Shown here piece after piece: positions 28,992 through 38,876 of a DNA stretch of 64,000 bases. How positions within the stretch are numbered: position 1 is the first letter of the stretch; each line of letters starts with the position of its first letter. The stretch is from assembly GCA_963804885.1 (NCBI GenBank), contig CAWDSF010000014.1, positions 218,502 through 282,501 on the forward strand, written 5' to 3'. The position numbers and the translations under genes are program-made. Below the pieces are notes generated by a model, which did no database searches, was not told the origin of the DNA, and saw nothing but the letters and a program-made list of their open reading frames with translations. The stretch is from PALSA-1004 sp963804885 (GTDB lineage: Bacteria; Pseudomonadota; Gammaproteobacteria; Burkholderiales; SG8-41).

Positions 28992-29030
28992 GAAACTCCT
29001 CCTCGGTTGAACTTATATTTGAATGTAGCG

Positions 29031-30615
29031 TTAAAGCGTAGCACGGTCTGCCGTACGGTCGCACGCCGCTTTTGGCTTTCGGCCCTACGCTGGTCGCGAG
29101 CTTGCCCTGCATTGCGTTGATGAAGCGGCACAAGTACGTACGCGTATCCCGCGGGTCGATGACGTCTTCGACCGCGAATGCTTCCGCGGTCAGAACAGGC
29201 GACGCGAATTTGCGCAGCTCGGTTTCAATTTCCTGCACGCGCAGTGCCGGATCCGGCGCGGCCGCGATTTCGCGCCGATAGGCTGCAGCGACGCCGCCTT
29301 CGACCGGCAGCGAGCCCCATTCCGCCGACGGCCACGCGATTTTAAGATCGAGGCCGTTCTTGTCGGTCGTGCCCATGCCGGCCATGCCGTAGCATTTGCG
29401 GATCACGACGGTCAGCATCGGCACCGTGAGCTGCAAGCCGACATAGACCGCGCGCATGCCTTCGCGCAACGTCGCCGCCGCTTCGGCCTGCGTGCCGACC
29501 ATGAAACCCGGCACGTCAACCAGAAAAATCAGCGGAATGTGGAACGTGTCGCACATTTCCATGAAATGCGTTTGCTTGCGCGCGGCCTTCACATCCATTG
29601 CGCCGCCGTACACCATCGGGTTGTTGGCGATCACGCCGACGACCTTGCCGTCCATGCGTGCGAGGCACGTGATCACCGAGCGGCCGAACGACGGCTGGAT
29701 TTCGAACATCGACTCGCGGTCGACGATCATCGCGATGAGCTTTTTCATGTTGTATGCCTGGCGCCGTTCGCGCGGCACGATCGAGAGCAGACCCTCGTCG
29801 CGGCGGTCGACCGGGTCGCTGCACGGCAGCGCCGGCGGCAACTGCCATACGTTCTGCGGCATATACGAAAGAAAACGCTTGATCGCAGAGAAGCAGCCGG
29901 TTTCATCGTCGACGACGTTGTCGACGGTGCCCGCCATATCGACCGCGATATGCGCGCCGCCGAGCGCTTCTTTGTCGACTTTTTCGCCGAGCGAGCGCTC
30001 GACTACCGGCGGGCCGGCGGCGAATATTTGGCTCGTGCCTTTGACCATCACGGACCAATGCGAAAGGATCGCGCGCCCGGCCGGACCGCCGGCGGCAGTG
30101 CCGAGCACCGCGCTGATTACCGGCACTTCGCCGAGCAGCTCTACCGAGCGCTCGAAGCCGTGGATGCCGGGAAATACGGTGTAGCCGCGCTTCTGCGCCG
30201 AGGTCACGCTGCCGCCCGCGCCGTCGATCAGGTTGACGAGCGGAATCCGGTACTCGTGCGCGAGGTCTTCGACGAAGCCGCCCTGGCCGCCTTTGCGCCG
30301 CGTGCCACCCCAGCTCGTGCCGCCGCGCACTGTGAAATCTTCGCCGCCGATCGCGACCTGGCGCCCATCGATCGTGCCGAGCCCCATTACATAAGGCGCC
30401 GGCGTCACGTCGACGAGCTTGCCGTCCTTATACGTGCCGCTGCCGGTCAGCTTGCCGACTTCCTGGAACGAGCCGCTGTCGACGAGACCGGCAATGCGCT
30501 CGCGCACGGTCAGGCGATTTTGCGCGTGATGGCGCGTGACGGACTCCGCGCCGCCGAGCGCTTCCGCGTACGCGTGGCGTTGCTTCAATTCTTCGGCTTC
30601 GGGTTTCCAGGTCAC
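29031..30615 (-). CDS. Acyl-CoA carboxylase carboxyltransferase (beta) subunit (1), C-terminus uncertain
   Basis: Biotin-dependent acyl-CoA carboxyltransferase, about 528 residues, with both crotonase-like halves: GEDFTVRGGTSWGGTRRKGG, SVISAVLGTAAGGPAGRAIL-type acyl-CoA binding, then GKVVGVIANNPMVYGGAMDV and PLIFLVDVPGFMVGTQAE. The conserved protein ends GPKAKSGVRPY near 29055. The open frame continues to 28669, well inside the next gene. A one-base shift near 29050 would give TAA at 29031-29033, so the run-on is probably an indel artefact. No biotin carboxylase or biotin-carrier gene is in the window. Confidence 0.85.
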
Positions 30616-30634
30616 GGGATGTTCCTCGCGTTGT

Positions 30635-31500
30635 TCATACGTCCTTCAGATACCGCTGCTCGATCGCGCGCCAGCCTGCGCTGTTGACCGCGTCTTCGCG
30701 ATCCATGAAAGTCGCGAGCTCGCTCTCGATTGCCGCCGTGTCGCCGTCGCGCTTCAGCACCGCGAGCACTTTTTTCGCGGCGGCAATTGCCGCGCGATGC
30801 GTCTGCGACGGGTAGATGCCGATGCGATAGCCCATCGCTTCGAGCTCGCGCCGCGGCAGCGGCGGCGTCTTGCCGCCTTCGAAAATGTTCGCCAGCGCGG
30901 GCTTGCTGAACGCCTTGGGGATGGCGGCGAGTTCCTGTGCGTTCTGCGGCGCTTCGACAAAGCCGACGTCGGCGCCGGCTTCGAGATAGGCATTCATGCG
31001 GTCGAGCGCCGCCTGCAGACCTTCAACCGCGCGTGCGTCCGTGCGCGCGATGATCACCATGTCTGATCGCGGCGCGTGTCGACGGCGGCCTTGATCTTGC
31101 CGACCATCTCGGCCTTGGTGACCAGTTGCTTGCCTTCGTAATGGCCGCATTTCTTGGGCGAAATCTGGTCCTCGAGATGGAACGCGGCGACGCCGGTCTT
31201 CTCGTATTCGCGCACGCTGCGCACGACGTTCACGGCATTGCCGTAGCCGCTGTCCATGTCGGCGATCACCGGGATCTCGACGGTATCGACCGTGCGCGCG
31301 ATCCATTGCACGACTTCGGTCATGGTCAGCAATCCGACGTCGGGATAGCCATTCGCGCGCGAGTAGCCGCCGCCGGTCAGGTACACGGACTCGAAACCGG
31401 CCAGTTGGACGAGCCGCGCGGTCAGCGTGTCGTAAGCGCCGGGCGTGATGACATAGCCGGGGCCGGCGAGGAGTTGCCTTAATTGTTTGCGTGGATTCAT
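30635..31500 (-). CDS. Isocitrate lyase/PEP mutase-family enzyme (1), methylisocitrate-lyase-like, one frameshift
   Basis: TIM-barrel C-C lyase of about 288 residues. It opens LRQLLAGPGYVITPGAYDTL, has the metal site IPVIADMDSGYGNAVNV and the catalytic-Cys loop EDQISPKKCGHYEGKQL. An indel near 31065 moves the frame; it resumes DMVIIARTDARAVEGLQAAL, then FVEAPQNAQELAAIP and GGKTPPLPRRELEAMGYRIG, ending KDV. The intact KKCGH supports lyase activity such as 2-methylisocitrate or dimethylmalate cleavage. It lies nine bases downstream of the aconitase gene, as expected for one pathway. Confidence 0.87.
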
Positions 31501-31509
31501 GTGTGTTCC

Positions 31510-34153
31510 CTAGTTAAGCCGGCGGCGGATCGCGTAATTGAGCAGTCCGCCGTGGCGGAAGTATTCGACATCCTGCGTGGTGTCGAGACGCGACAGCAGC
31601 GTGATCGTGTCACGTCTGCCATCCGCGCGCGTAATCGTGCACTCAAGCTGCATGCGGGGCGACAGTTTGTCTTCGAGCCCGCTGATGTCGAACAGCTCGC
31701 TGCCATCGAGCTCGAGCGTCTTGCGCGTGACCCCGGTCTCGAACTGCAACGGCAATATGCCCATGCCGACCAGATTCGTGCGATGGATGCGCTCGAAGGA
31801 TTCCGCGAGCACCGCGCGCACGCCTAGCAGACGCGCGCCTTTGGCCGCCCAGTCGCGCGACGAGCCGGCGCCGTATTCCGCGCCGGCAACGATCACGAGC
31901 GGCACGCCGTCACTGCGGTAACGCTGCGCGGCGTCGAAGATCGTCATTGGCTCGTTGGCCGGCAGGTAACGCGTGTAGCCGCCTTCCTTGTCCGGCGTCA
32001 TTTCGTTGCGAATGCGGATATTGGCGAACGTGCCGCGGATCATCACGTCGTGGTTGTTGCGGCGCGACGCGTAGTTCACGAAGTCGCGGCGCTCGATCGC
32101 CGAGCGATTGCAGATACTGCGCGGCCGGCGTGCCCAGCGATATCGCGCCGATCGGGGAGATGTGGTCGGTCGTCAGCATGTCGCCGAACATCGCGAGCAC
32201 GCGCGCGCCGCGGATATCGCGGGGCGGCTCGGGTGTCGCCTTCAAATCCTCGAAAAACGGCGGACGGCGGATGAACGTGCTCGCGGCCTGCCACGCGAAA
32301 TTGGTGCCGGTCGGCGCGTCGAGCGCATTCCATTCCGGCGTGCCTTGCTCGATGTCGGTGTAGTGCTGGCGAAACAGCGCGGGCGAGAGCCGGGCAGCGA
32401 CGATGTCCCGCACTTCCGCCGGATCCGGCCACAGCTCGCTCAAATAAACGGGCTTGCCGTCGCGATCGTGGCCGACCGGCTCGTTCGTCAGATCTTTGAG
32501 TATCGTGCCGGCGATTGCGTACGCGACGACCAGCGGCGGCGACGCCAGAAAATTCGCGCGCACGCTCGGATGAATGCGGCCGTCGAAATTGCGGTTGCCC
32601 GATAAAACCGCGACGGTCGCGCAATCGTTCTCGGCGATTTCCTGCTCGAGCGCCGTCGCGAGCGGCCCGGAATTTCCCATGCAGGTCATGCAGCCGTAGC
32701 CGGTGAGCCCGAACCCGAGCGTCTCGAGCGGCGCGAGCAGTCCGCTCGACTGCAGATAATCGGTGACGACGCGCGAGCCCGGCGTGAACGAGGTCTTAAC
32801 GTTGGCGGCCGGTTTCAAGCCGCGCGCCACGGCGTTCCTGGCGAGCAGCCCGGCGCCTATCATCACGGACGGATTCGATGTGTTGGTGCAGCTCGCAATC
32901 GCGGCGATCATGATGTCGCCGTCCTTGATCGTGCCGGCGCGTGCCTTCGCCGGATAAGCGTCACGAAAAGCGGCTGGCGCGGCGGTGAGCGACAGGCGTT
33001 CGTTCGGTCGGCGCGGTCCCGCAATCGACGGCTCGACGGATGAAAGATCAATCTCGACCATGCGCGTGTAATCGGGAATGGGCGTATTCGCATCCCGCCA
33101 CAGTCCCTGCGCCTTCGCATACGCTTCGACGAGCGCCACCTGTTGTTCGGCGCGGCCGGTCAGGCGCAGGTAGCGCAGCGTTTCCGCGTCGATCGGAAAA
33201 TAGCCCATCGTCGCGCCGAACTCGGGCGTCATGTTCGATATCGTCGAACGTTCGGGCAACGCGAGCGCATCGACGCCCGGCCCGCAGTATTCGACGAACG
33301 CGGCGATCAGCTTGTGCTTGCGCAGCGTTTGCGTGATCGTGAGCACGATGTCGGTCGTGGTGACGCCGGCCGGCGGCGTGCCCGTCAACCGGCAGCCGAT
33401 CACTTCGGGAATCAGCATCGCCACGGGTTCGCCGAGCGTGGCAGTGCCGCCTTCGAAACCGCCCACACCCCAGCCGACGATGCCGAGGCTGCCGATCATC
33501 GGCGTGTGGCTGTCCATGCCGAGCAGCGAATCGGGATAGGCGAGGGTGCGATCACCGTCTTTGCGTGTCCACACGACGCGCGCGATGTGCTCCAGGTTGA
33601 TCTGGTGGCAGATGCCCTTGCCCGGCGGAATCAGGCGCAGGTTGTCGAACGCGCGCGCGCCCCAGCGCAGAAAAGCGTAGCGCTCGCGGTTGCGCTCGAT
33701 TTCGAGTTGCAGATTGCGTTGCGGCGCGTCGGCGCTGCGCGTGAAGTCGACCATCACCCCATGATCGATGATGAAATCCACCGGCACCGCAGGATTGATG
33801 CGGCGCGGATCGCCGCCGAGCCGCACCATCGCATCGCGCATCGCCGCCATGTCGCCCATCAGCGGGATGCCCGACGAATCGACCATCAGCACGCGCGTCG
33901 GCTTGAACCCGATTTCACGCTCTGAGCTGCGCGTATTCAGCCAGCCTGTTACGGCGACGATGTCGTCCGTCGTGGCAGTGCCTTCCGCGTGCTGGCGCAG
34001 CAGATTTTCCAGCACGACCTTCAGCGTGTACGGCAGGCGCGCGACGCCGGTGAGCCCCATCGCCTCGGCGGCGGCCAGGCTGTAGTAGTCGTATGTCTCG
34101 CTATTGACGTTGAGTTCGCGCCGCGTGCGCGCGCCGTCGATTGCACTTGCCAT
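31510..34153 (-). CDS. acnA: Aconitate hydratase AcnA, one frameshift
   Basis: Fe-S hydratase of about 881 residues, the usual AcnA length. Cluster ligands are visible in AAIASCTNTSNPSVMIGAG near residue 430 and GLTGYGCMTCMGNSG near residue 500. Other marks are VMVDFTRSADAPQRNLQLEI, LAYPDSLLGMDSHTPMIGSL and the swivel domain VAGAEYGAGSSRDWAAKG with ESFERIHRTNLVGMGILPL. An indel near 32112 breaks the start of the swivel domain. It lies in an operon with a methylisocitrate-lyase-like gene and a CoA transferase, so it may serve a dedicated tricarboxylate route and not be the main TCA enzyme. Confidence 0.93.
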
Positions 34154-34166
34154 GTCGTCGTCTCTT

Positions 34167-35135
34167 CTAGTCCGCGTGCGCGCCCGAGGCTTTGACCGCT
34201 TTGCCCCACTTGTCGATTTCGCTCACGATATAGCGCGCGGTTTCCTGCGGCGTGTTGCCGACGGGTTCCGCGCCGTCGCGCGCGAGCCGCTCGATCACGT
34301 CCGCTTCCCTGAGTGCTTTCGCGCTTTCCGCGTGGAGTCGCACGACGATGTCGTCGGGCGTGCCGGCCGGCGCGAGCAGGAAATAGGAAACCACCGTTTC
34401 GTAACCGGGCAGCGTTTCGGCGATCGCAGGCACGTCGGGCAGAATCGCGGCCCGCTTCAAGCTGCTGACGCCCATCGCGCGCAGCCGGCCGGACCGCGTG
34501 TGCGGCAGCGACGTGATCAGCGTGGCGAACATTAGCTGGGTGTGGCCGGCAATTACGTCGATCAGCGCCGGCGCCGAGCCCTTGTAGGGCACATGCGTCA
34601 TGCGGATGCCTGCCATCGAATTGAATATCTCGTTGGCGAGATGGCCGCCGCTGCCGCTGCCCGCCGAGCCGTAAAGCAATTGGCCCGGGCGCGCTTTGGC
34701 CAGCGCGATCAGTTCTTTCACGTTGCGGGCCGGCAGAGAAGGGTGAACGTTCAGGAGTTGCGGCTGCACGGCGACCTGCGTGATCGGCGTGAACGCCTTG
34801 ACGGTGTCGAACGGCAGCTTCGGGTAGAGCGCGGGATTGATCACGTGGCTGTGATAAGCCAGCAGCAATGTATAGCCGTCGGGCGTGGCTTTCGCGACAA
34901 CTTCAGTGCCGACGACGCCGCCGGAGCCCGAGCGGTTTTCCACGACGACAGATTGGCCGAGCGTTGCCGAGAGCTTCTGCGCGAGCAGGCGGCCCAGCGT
35001 GTCGGCGCTGCCGCCCGCGGCGGTCGACACGATCATGCGCACCGGCTTGGCCGGGTACGATTGCGCGAGCGCGCGGTCTGCCACCGTTGCCGTGCCGGCG
35101 ACGATCAGCGGAAGAAAAAATGCGAGCCGTCTCAT
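34167..35135 (-). CDS. Bug/TctC-family periplasmic solute-binding protein (4)
   Basis: Receptor of 322 residues, within the long catabolic operon between acnA and the second carboxyltransferase gene. The signal peptide MRRLAFFLPLIVAGTATVAD ends at RALA-QSYPAKPVRMIVSTA, then ATPDGYTLLLAYHSHVINPA and MTHVPYKGSAPALIDVIAGH. The ATG at 35135 behind GGAGCAC is chosen over one 18 residues upstream. Thirteen bases separate its stop from the acnA start, making it the best candidate importer component for the operon's substrate. Confidence 0.92.
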   Translation of the reverse strand: MRRLAFFLPLIVAGTATVADRALAQSYPAKPVRMIVSTAAGGSADTLGRLLAQKLSATLGQSVVVENRSGSGGVVGTEVVAKATPDGYTLLLAYHSHVINPALYPKLPFDTVKAFTPITQVAVQPQLLNVHPSLPARNVKELIALAKARPGQLLYGSAGSGSGGHLANEIFNSMAGIRMTHVPYKGSAPALIDVIAGHTQLMFATLITSLPHTRSGRLRAMGVSSLKRAAILPDVPAIAETLPGYETVVSYFLLAPAGTPDDIVVRLHAESAKALREADVIERLARDGAEPVGNTPQETARYIVSEIDKWGKAVKASGAHAD

Positions 35136-35170
35136 GAGTGCTCCTTCGGAATAAAAGGTCGCGGCTGTTT

Positions 35171-36703
35171 TTAAAACGACGTCGGCCACGAGGACAGCAG
35201 GTGCCGGCCGACGCCATTGGTCTTGCGCAGTTGATGCACGTCGAGCATGCGCAGCAGGTAATCGCGCGTCTGGTCGGGCCGGATCACGTCCTGAACCGCG
35301 TAGATCGACGCGATATCGTAAACCGAATTGTCTTTCTGCATTTGCGCCAGTTTGTCGCTGAAGCCGGGATCGCCGGGTTTCAGGCCATGCACCACCGTCA
35401 CCGCGTAGTTAGGATCCATGAAGCTCACTTCGGCGGTCGGCCATGCGATGAACTCGTCGGAATTGCGCCCGCCACCCATGTTGATATAAGCCTGACCGTA
35501 GCTTTTGCGCACAAGCACCGTCAGCTTGGGCACCGTGACGAGCGCGAGCGCATTCATGAAGTTCATGATTTTGCCCGGCGCGCGCTTGCGTTCGGCTTCG
35601 ACGCCGATCGCAAACCCCGGCGTGTCGACGAACATTACGAGCGGAATATTGTACGAGTCGCACAGCACGAGAAAGCTCACGATTTTGTCGCACGCGTCGG
35701 CGTCCAGCGCGCCGCCCTTGTAGAGCGGGTTATTGGCGATCAGGCCGACCGTTTTGCCGCCGAGGCGCGCGAGCGCGGTGACCGCCGCCTTGCCGAAGCG
35801 CGCCTTCAATTCGAAATAGCTGCCGGTATCGGCAACACAGCGCAGGATCTTGCGCATGTCGTAGACCTGGGTGCGGCTCTCCGGCAAAAGCTTGAGGATG
35901 TCGGCGCATGCATCGCCCGAGCCGGCCGGCGCAGGCTTCACCGGCGGCGCCTCCATTTGGTGGCCCGGCAGGTAAGCGAGGAAAGTCTTGATTGCATCGA
36001 GCGCTTCTTCGTCGGTGTCGACGACCATGTCGGCGATGCCCGTCACGTCGGCATGCACGCGCCAGCCGCCGAGTTCCTCGGCATCGACCGGATCGTTCAT
36101 AGCGAGCGAAGCGAGCAGCGAACTGGACACCGCGACGATAGCGCCTTTGCGCATCACGTTGAAATCCGCGAGGCAGCAGTACCAGGTTGACGATCCGTAG
36201 CAGAGACCCAGCGCGGCCGAGACCCACGGCGATTCGCGCTGGCGCAAATACTGGTGCGGGTCGAGCGCGAGCAGCGAGCCCATGCCGCGCGCGCCCATGT
36301 TGTCGGGCAGCCGCGCGCCGGACGATTCGCCGAGAAACACCAGCGGCATGCCGCGCGACACGGCGGCGCGTTTCATCTGGCCGATCTTCTTCATGTTGGT
36401 CGCGGCCGACGATGCGCCCATCACGGTAAAGTCGTTGGCCACGCATGCTGCTTCGCGGCCGTGGATCTTGCCGTAGCCGGTGATCTTGCCGTCACCCGGG
36501 CTTTTATCGCGCGCTTCCGCAATGACTGACGTGCCGAACAACCCGGATTCGATGAACGTGTCCTTATCGAACAGATAAGCAAGACGCTCGCGCGCGTTGA
36601 GCACGCCGGCCGCGCGACGCTTGGCGAGCTTGTCAGGCCCGCCCATCCCCAGCGCTTTGGCGCGGCGTTGCTCGAGGTCTTTGAGTAAATCGTCGTGTGC
36701 CAT
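35171..36703 (-). CDS. Acyl-CoA carboxylase carboxyltransferase (beta) subunit (2)
   Basis: Intact 510-residue carboxyltransferase. It has NDFTVMGASSAATNMKKIGQ, the acyl-CoA site LVFLGESSGARLPDNMGARG, and the carboxybiotin half KTVGLIANNPLYKGGALDAD with PLVMFVDTPGFAIGVEAERK. The start MAHDDLLKDLEQRRAKALGM at 36703 fits the family. It is clearly different from subunit 1 at 29031, so the operon may serve two acyl-CoA substrates or one of the two may have another acceptor. The biotin-carrying alpha subunit is not in the window. Confidence 0.9.
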   Translation of the reverse strand: MAHDDLLKDLEQRRAKALGMGGPDKLAKRRAAGVLNARERLAYLFDKDTFIESGLFGTSVIAEARDKSPGDGKITGYGKIHGREAACVANDFTVMGASSAATNMKKIGQMKRAAVSRGMPLVFLGESSGARLPDNMGARGMGSLLALDPHQYLRQRESPWVSAALGLCYGSSTWYCCLADFNVMRKGAIVAVSSSLLASLAMNDPVDAEELGGWRVHADVTGIADMVVDTDEEALDAIKTFLAYLPGHQMEAPPVKPAPAGSGDACADILKLLPESRTQVYDMRKILRCVADTGSYFELKARFGKAAVTALARLGGKTVGLIANNPLYKGGALDADACDKIVSFLVLCDSYNIPLVMFVDTPGFAIGVEAERKRAPGKIMNFMNALALVTVPKLTVLVRKSYGQAYINMGGGRNSDEFIAWPTAEVSFMDPNYAVTVVHGLKPGDPGFSDKLAQMQKDNSVYDIASIYAVQDVIRPDQTRDYLLRMLDVHQLRKTNGVGRHLLSSWPTSF

Positions 36704-36713
36704 GGTTACGCTT

Positions 36714-37976
36714 TCAGGAAACGTTTGGCGATGCAACGCGCGCGGAGCCCGCGGCGGTATCGCAGGTGATGACTTTATCCGCCACGAGCGCGTCGATTTC
36801 AGCCTTCGACAATCCGGCAAGTTCCGTCAACACCTTGCGCGTGTCCTGGCCGACGCGGTGCCCGCTGTGGCGAATCGCACCCGGCGTCGCCGATAGCCGC
36901 GGCACGACGTCGGGCATCGTCACGGAGCCGAGATCGTCGTCGGGAACCCTGGCGAGCATGCCGCGCGCCGCGTAATGCGGGTCGGCGAAAATATCGGCCA
37001 TCGTGTAGATGCGCGCCGCGGGCACCTCGGCCGCGTGGAGCTTTTCCTCGGCTTCCGCGCACGTATGCGTGAGCGTCCAGCGCGTGATGATGTCGTCGAT
37101 CGCGTCTTCGTGCTCGACGCGCGCGAGCGCGGTCGCGAAGCGCGCATCAGATGCAAGCGCGGGCTCGCCGATGGCCTTCGCGATGCGCCGGAATACGGCG
37201 TCGCTTGCCGCGGTGATGTGGATGTATTGCTCGTCCGCGGTCGGATACAGATTGTTCGGCGCATTGCCCGGCAGCCGCGAGCCCGCGCGCATAGCAACGA
37301 TTCCAAGTTTTTCGAACGCCGGCACATGCGGCTCCATGAAGCTGAACGCGCCTTCGTACAGCGCGGCGTCGATGACTTGCCCGCGGCCCGTCTGGTGCCG
37401 CGACTGGAGCGCGACCATCGCCCCGAACGCCGCATACAAGCCAGTGATGTAGTCGGTGGTGGAGGTCGCTATGCGGCCGGGCGGACGATCGGGGTCGCCC
37501 GTGATATGGCGGATGCCGCTGACTGCCTCGCAAATGACGCCGTAGCCGGGCCTCTCGCGGTAGGGGCCCGTCTGCCCGTAGCCGCTGATGCGGACCATGA
37601 TGAGGCCGGGATTTATTTTCGCGAGCGCTGCGTAGCCGAGTCCCCACGCTTCGAGCGAACCCGGGCGAAAATTCTCGATCAGGAAATCGCATTTGGCGAC
37701 CAGCGTTTTAATAAGCTCCTGGCCGCGCGGCTTGCGCAGGTCGACAGCGATCAGCGATTTGTTGCGGAATATGCTCGCGGCCCACAGCGATTTGTCGCGA
37801 TAGCGCGATCCCATCGTGCGCACGGGGTCGCCGTCGGCAGCTTCGACCTTGATGACTTCCGCCCCGAAGTCGGCGAACAGGCGGCCGCAGAAGGGGCCCG
37901 CGACGGTCGAGCCCAATTCGAGCACGCGGTAGCCGGCTAGCGGACCTTGCGCGGATGATGCAGTTGGTGCGGGCAT
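36714..37976 (-). CDS. CaiB/BaiF family III CoA transferase
   Basis: CoA transferase, intact 420 residues, that moves CoA onto a carboxylic acid and so probably activates the operon's substrate. It has GYRVLELGSTVAGPFCGRLF at residues 15-34, DFGAEVIKVEAADGDPVRTM, KSLIAVDLRKPRGQELIKTL and the catalytic-Asp segment STTDYITGLYAAFGAMVAL. ATG 37976 (MPAPTASSAQGP) lies eight bases after the GntR stop. Ten bases separate it from the downstream carboxyltransferase gene. Confidence 0.93.
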   Translation of the reverse strand: MPAPTASSAQGPLAGYRVLELGSTVAGPFCGRLFADFGAEVIKVEAADGDPVRTMGSRYRDKSLWAASIFRNKSLIAVDLRKPRGQELIKTLVAKCDFLIENFRPGSLEAWGLGYAALAKINPGLIMVRISGYGQTGPYRERPGYGVICEAVSGIRHITGDPDRPPGRIATSTTDYITGLYAAFGAMVALQSRHQTGRGQVIDAALYEGAFSFMEPHVPAFEKLGIVAMRAGSRLPGNAPNNLYPTADEQYIHITAASDAVFRRIAKAIGEPALASDARFATALARVEHEDAIDDIITRWTLTHTCAEAEEKLHAAEVPAARIYTMADIFADPHYAARGMLARVPDDDLGSVTMPDVVPRLSATPGAIRHSGHRVGQDTRKVLTELAGLSKAEIDALVADKVITCDTAAGSARVASPNVS

Positions 37977-37984
37977 GCGGGTTC

Positions 37985-38656
37985 CTAGAGAACGAAGGTT
38001 TGATAGCGCTCGAGATATTCGCGCGAGCTGCGGATGTTGGCGCGGCGCAATTCTTCGGCTCCGGCGGCGTCGCCCTTGCGCATTGCGGCCAGCACCGCGC
38101 GATGCTGTTCCAGGCCTTCGGCCGCGCGGCCCGGCAGGATAATGATGCGGCGCTGGATTTCGCGCGTTTTGTCGTTGATGCTGTCGAGCATGTCGGCCAG
38201 CACGCCATTGCCGGCGGCTTCCAGCGTGCGGCTGCGCAGCTCGTCGAGGTTGGCGATGTACTTTTCGAACTCGCCGCGCTTCACGATGGTTTCCATCGGC
38301 CGTCCGAATACCTGCACGAGATCCTGCCACGACGACGGCTTGGTGCGTTCGACGGCAAGCCGCGCGCACAAGCCTTCGAGCATCTCGCGCACCGCGTAGA
38401 TTTCGAACACTTGTGACAGATCGAGCCGCGCTACTACCGCGCCGCGATTGGGGATGCGCTGGATGAGCCCGCGCTGCTCGAGCACGCCGAACGCATCGCG
38501 CACTTTCGCACGCGACACGCCGAACTCGCGCGCGAGGTCGTTCTCGAGCAGCTTGGCGCCGGGAGGCAGTGTGTGACGCGCGATGCGCTCGCGCAATGCG
38601 GGCAGCAGCGCACCGGCGCCGTCGCCGCGCGCTGAACCCGTCCGGATTTTAGGCAT
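37985..38656 (-). CDS. GntR-family transcriptional regulator (FCD domain)
   Basis: DNA-binding regulator, 223 residues, likely controlling the nine-gene operon it heads. The winged-helix domain lies at residues 15-75 (LPPGAKLLENDLAREFGVSR, then FGVLEQRGLIQRIPNRGAVV). The helical FCD ligand domain follows, with YAVREMLEGLCARLAVER and the metal-binding-type HRAVLAAMRKGDAAGAEELR. A perfect palindrome 30 bases upstream suggests autoregulation. It is the only transcription-factor gene in the window. Ligand is probably the acid or CoA ester handled by the operon. Confidence 0.93.
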   Translation of the reverse strand: MPKIRTGSARGDGAGALLPALRERIARHTLPPGAKLLENDLAREFGVSRAKVRDAFGVLEQRGLIQRIPNRGAVVARLDLSQVFEIYAVREMLEGLCARLAVERTKPSSWQDLVQVFGRPMETIVKRGEFEKYIANLDELRSRTLEAAGNGVLADMLDSINDKTREIQRRIIILPGRAAEGLEQHRAVLAAMRKGDAAGAEELRRANIRSSREYLERYQTFVL

Positions 38657-38876
38657 CGGGCATCCTAAAAGTTGCCGACTAAAGTGTCAACAATCGTGTT
38701 GACGATCGAAGCGACGCGGAATGGTGCAGTGCGATATGAGGATAAGAGGAGTCTTACAAGCGAGGTGGTTTCCGGCCTATAGAGTTCTGCGCCAAGTACC
38801 CCGATGATGCGATCACGCGGAGGCGGCTACTGGCAGCAAGTTGCCGCTCAATCGGTCAATCAAGAACAGGATTTCA
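38657..38876. other. Divergent intergenic region, GntR / hemerythrin-like
   Basis: Apart from the palindrome at 38686-38703 and a weak SD (AGGA) seven bases before the hemerythrin ATG, no gene, RNA or strong promoter was recognised here. Confidence 0.6.
38686..38703. promoter_or_regulatory. Palindromic operator, likely for the GntR regulator
   Basis: GTCAACA-ATCG-TGTTGAC is a perfect seven-bp inverted repeat 30 bases upstream of the GntR start. Its symmetry and position fit a FadR/FCD-type operator. A similar run, GTCAACAACCGTGT, occurs near 13698 without the second arm. Confidence 0.7.
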
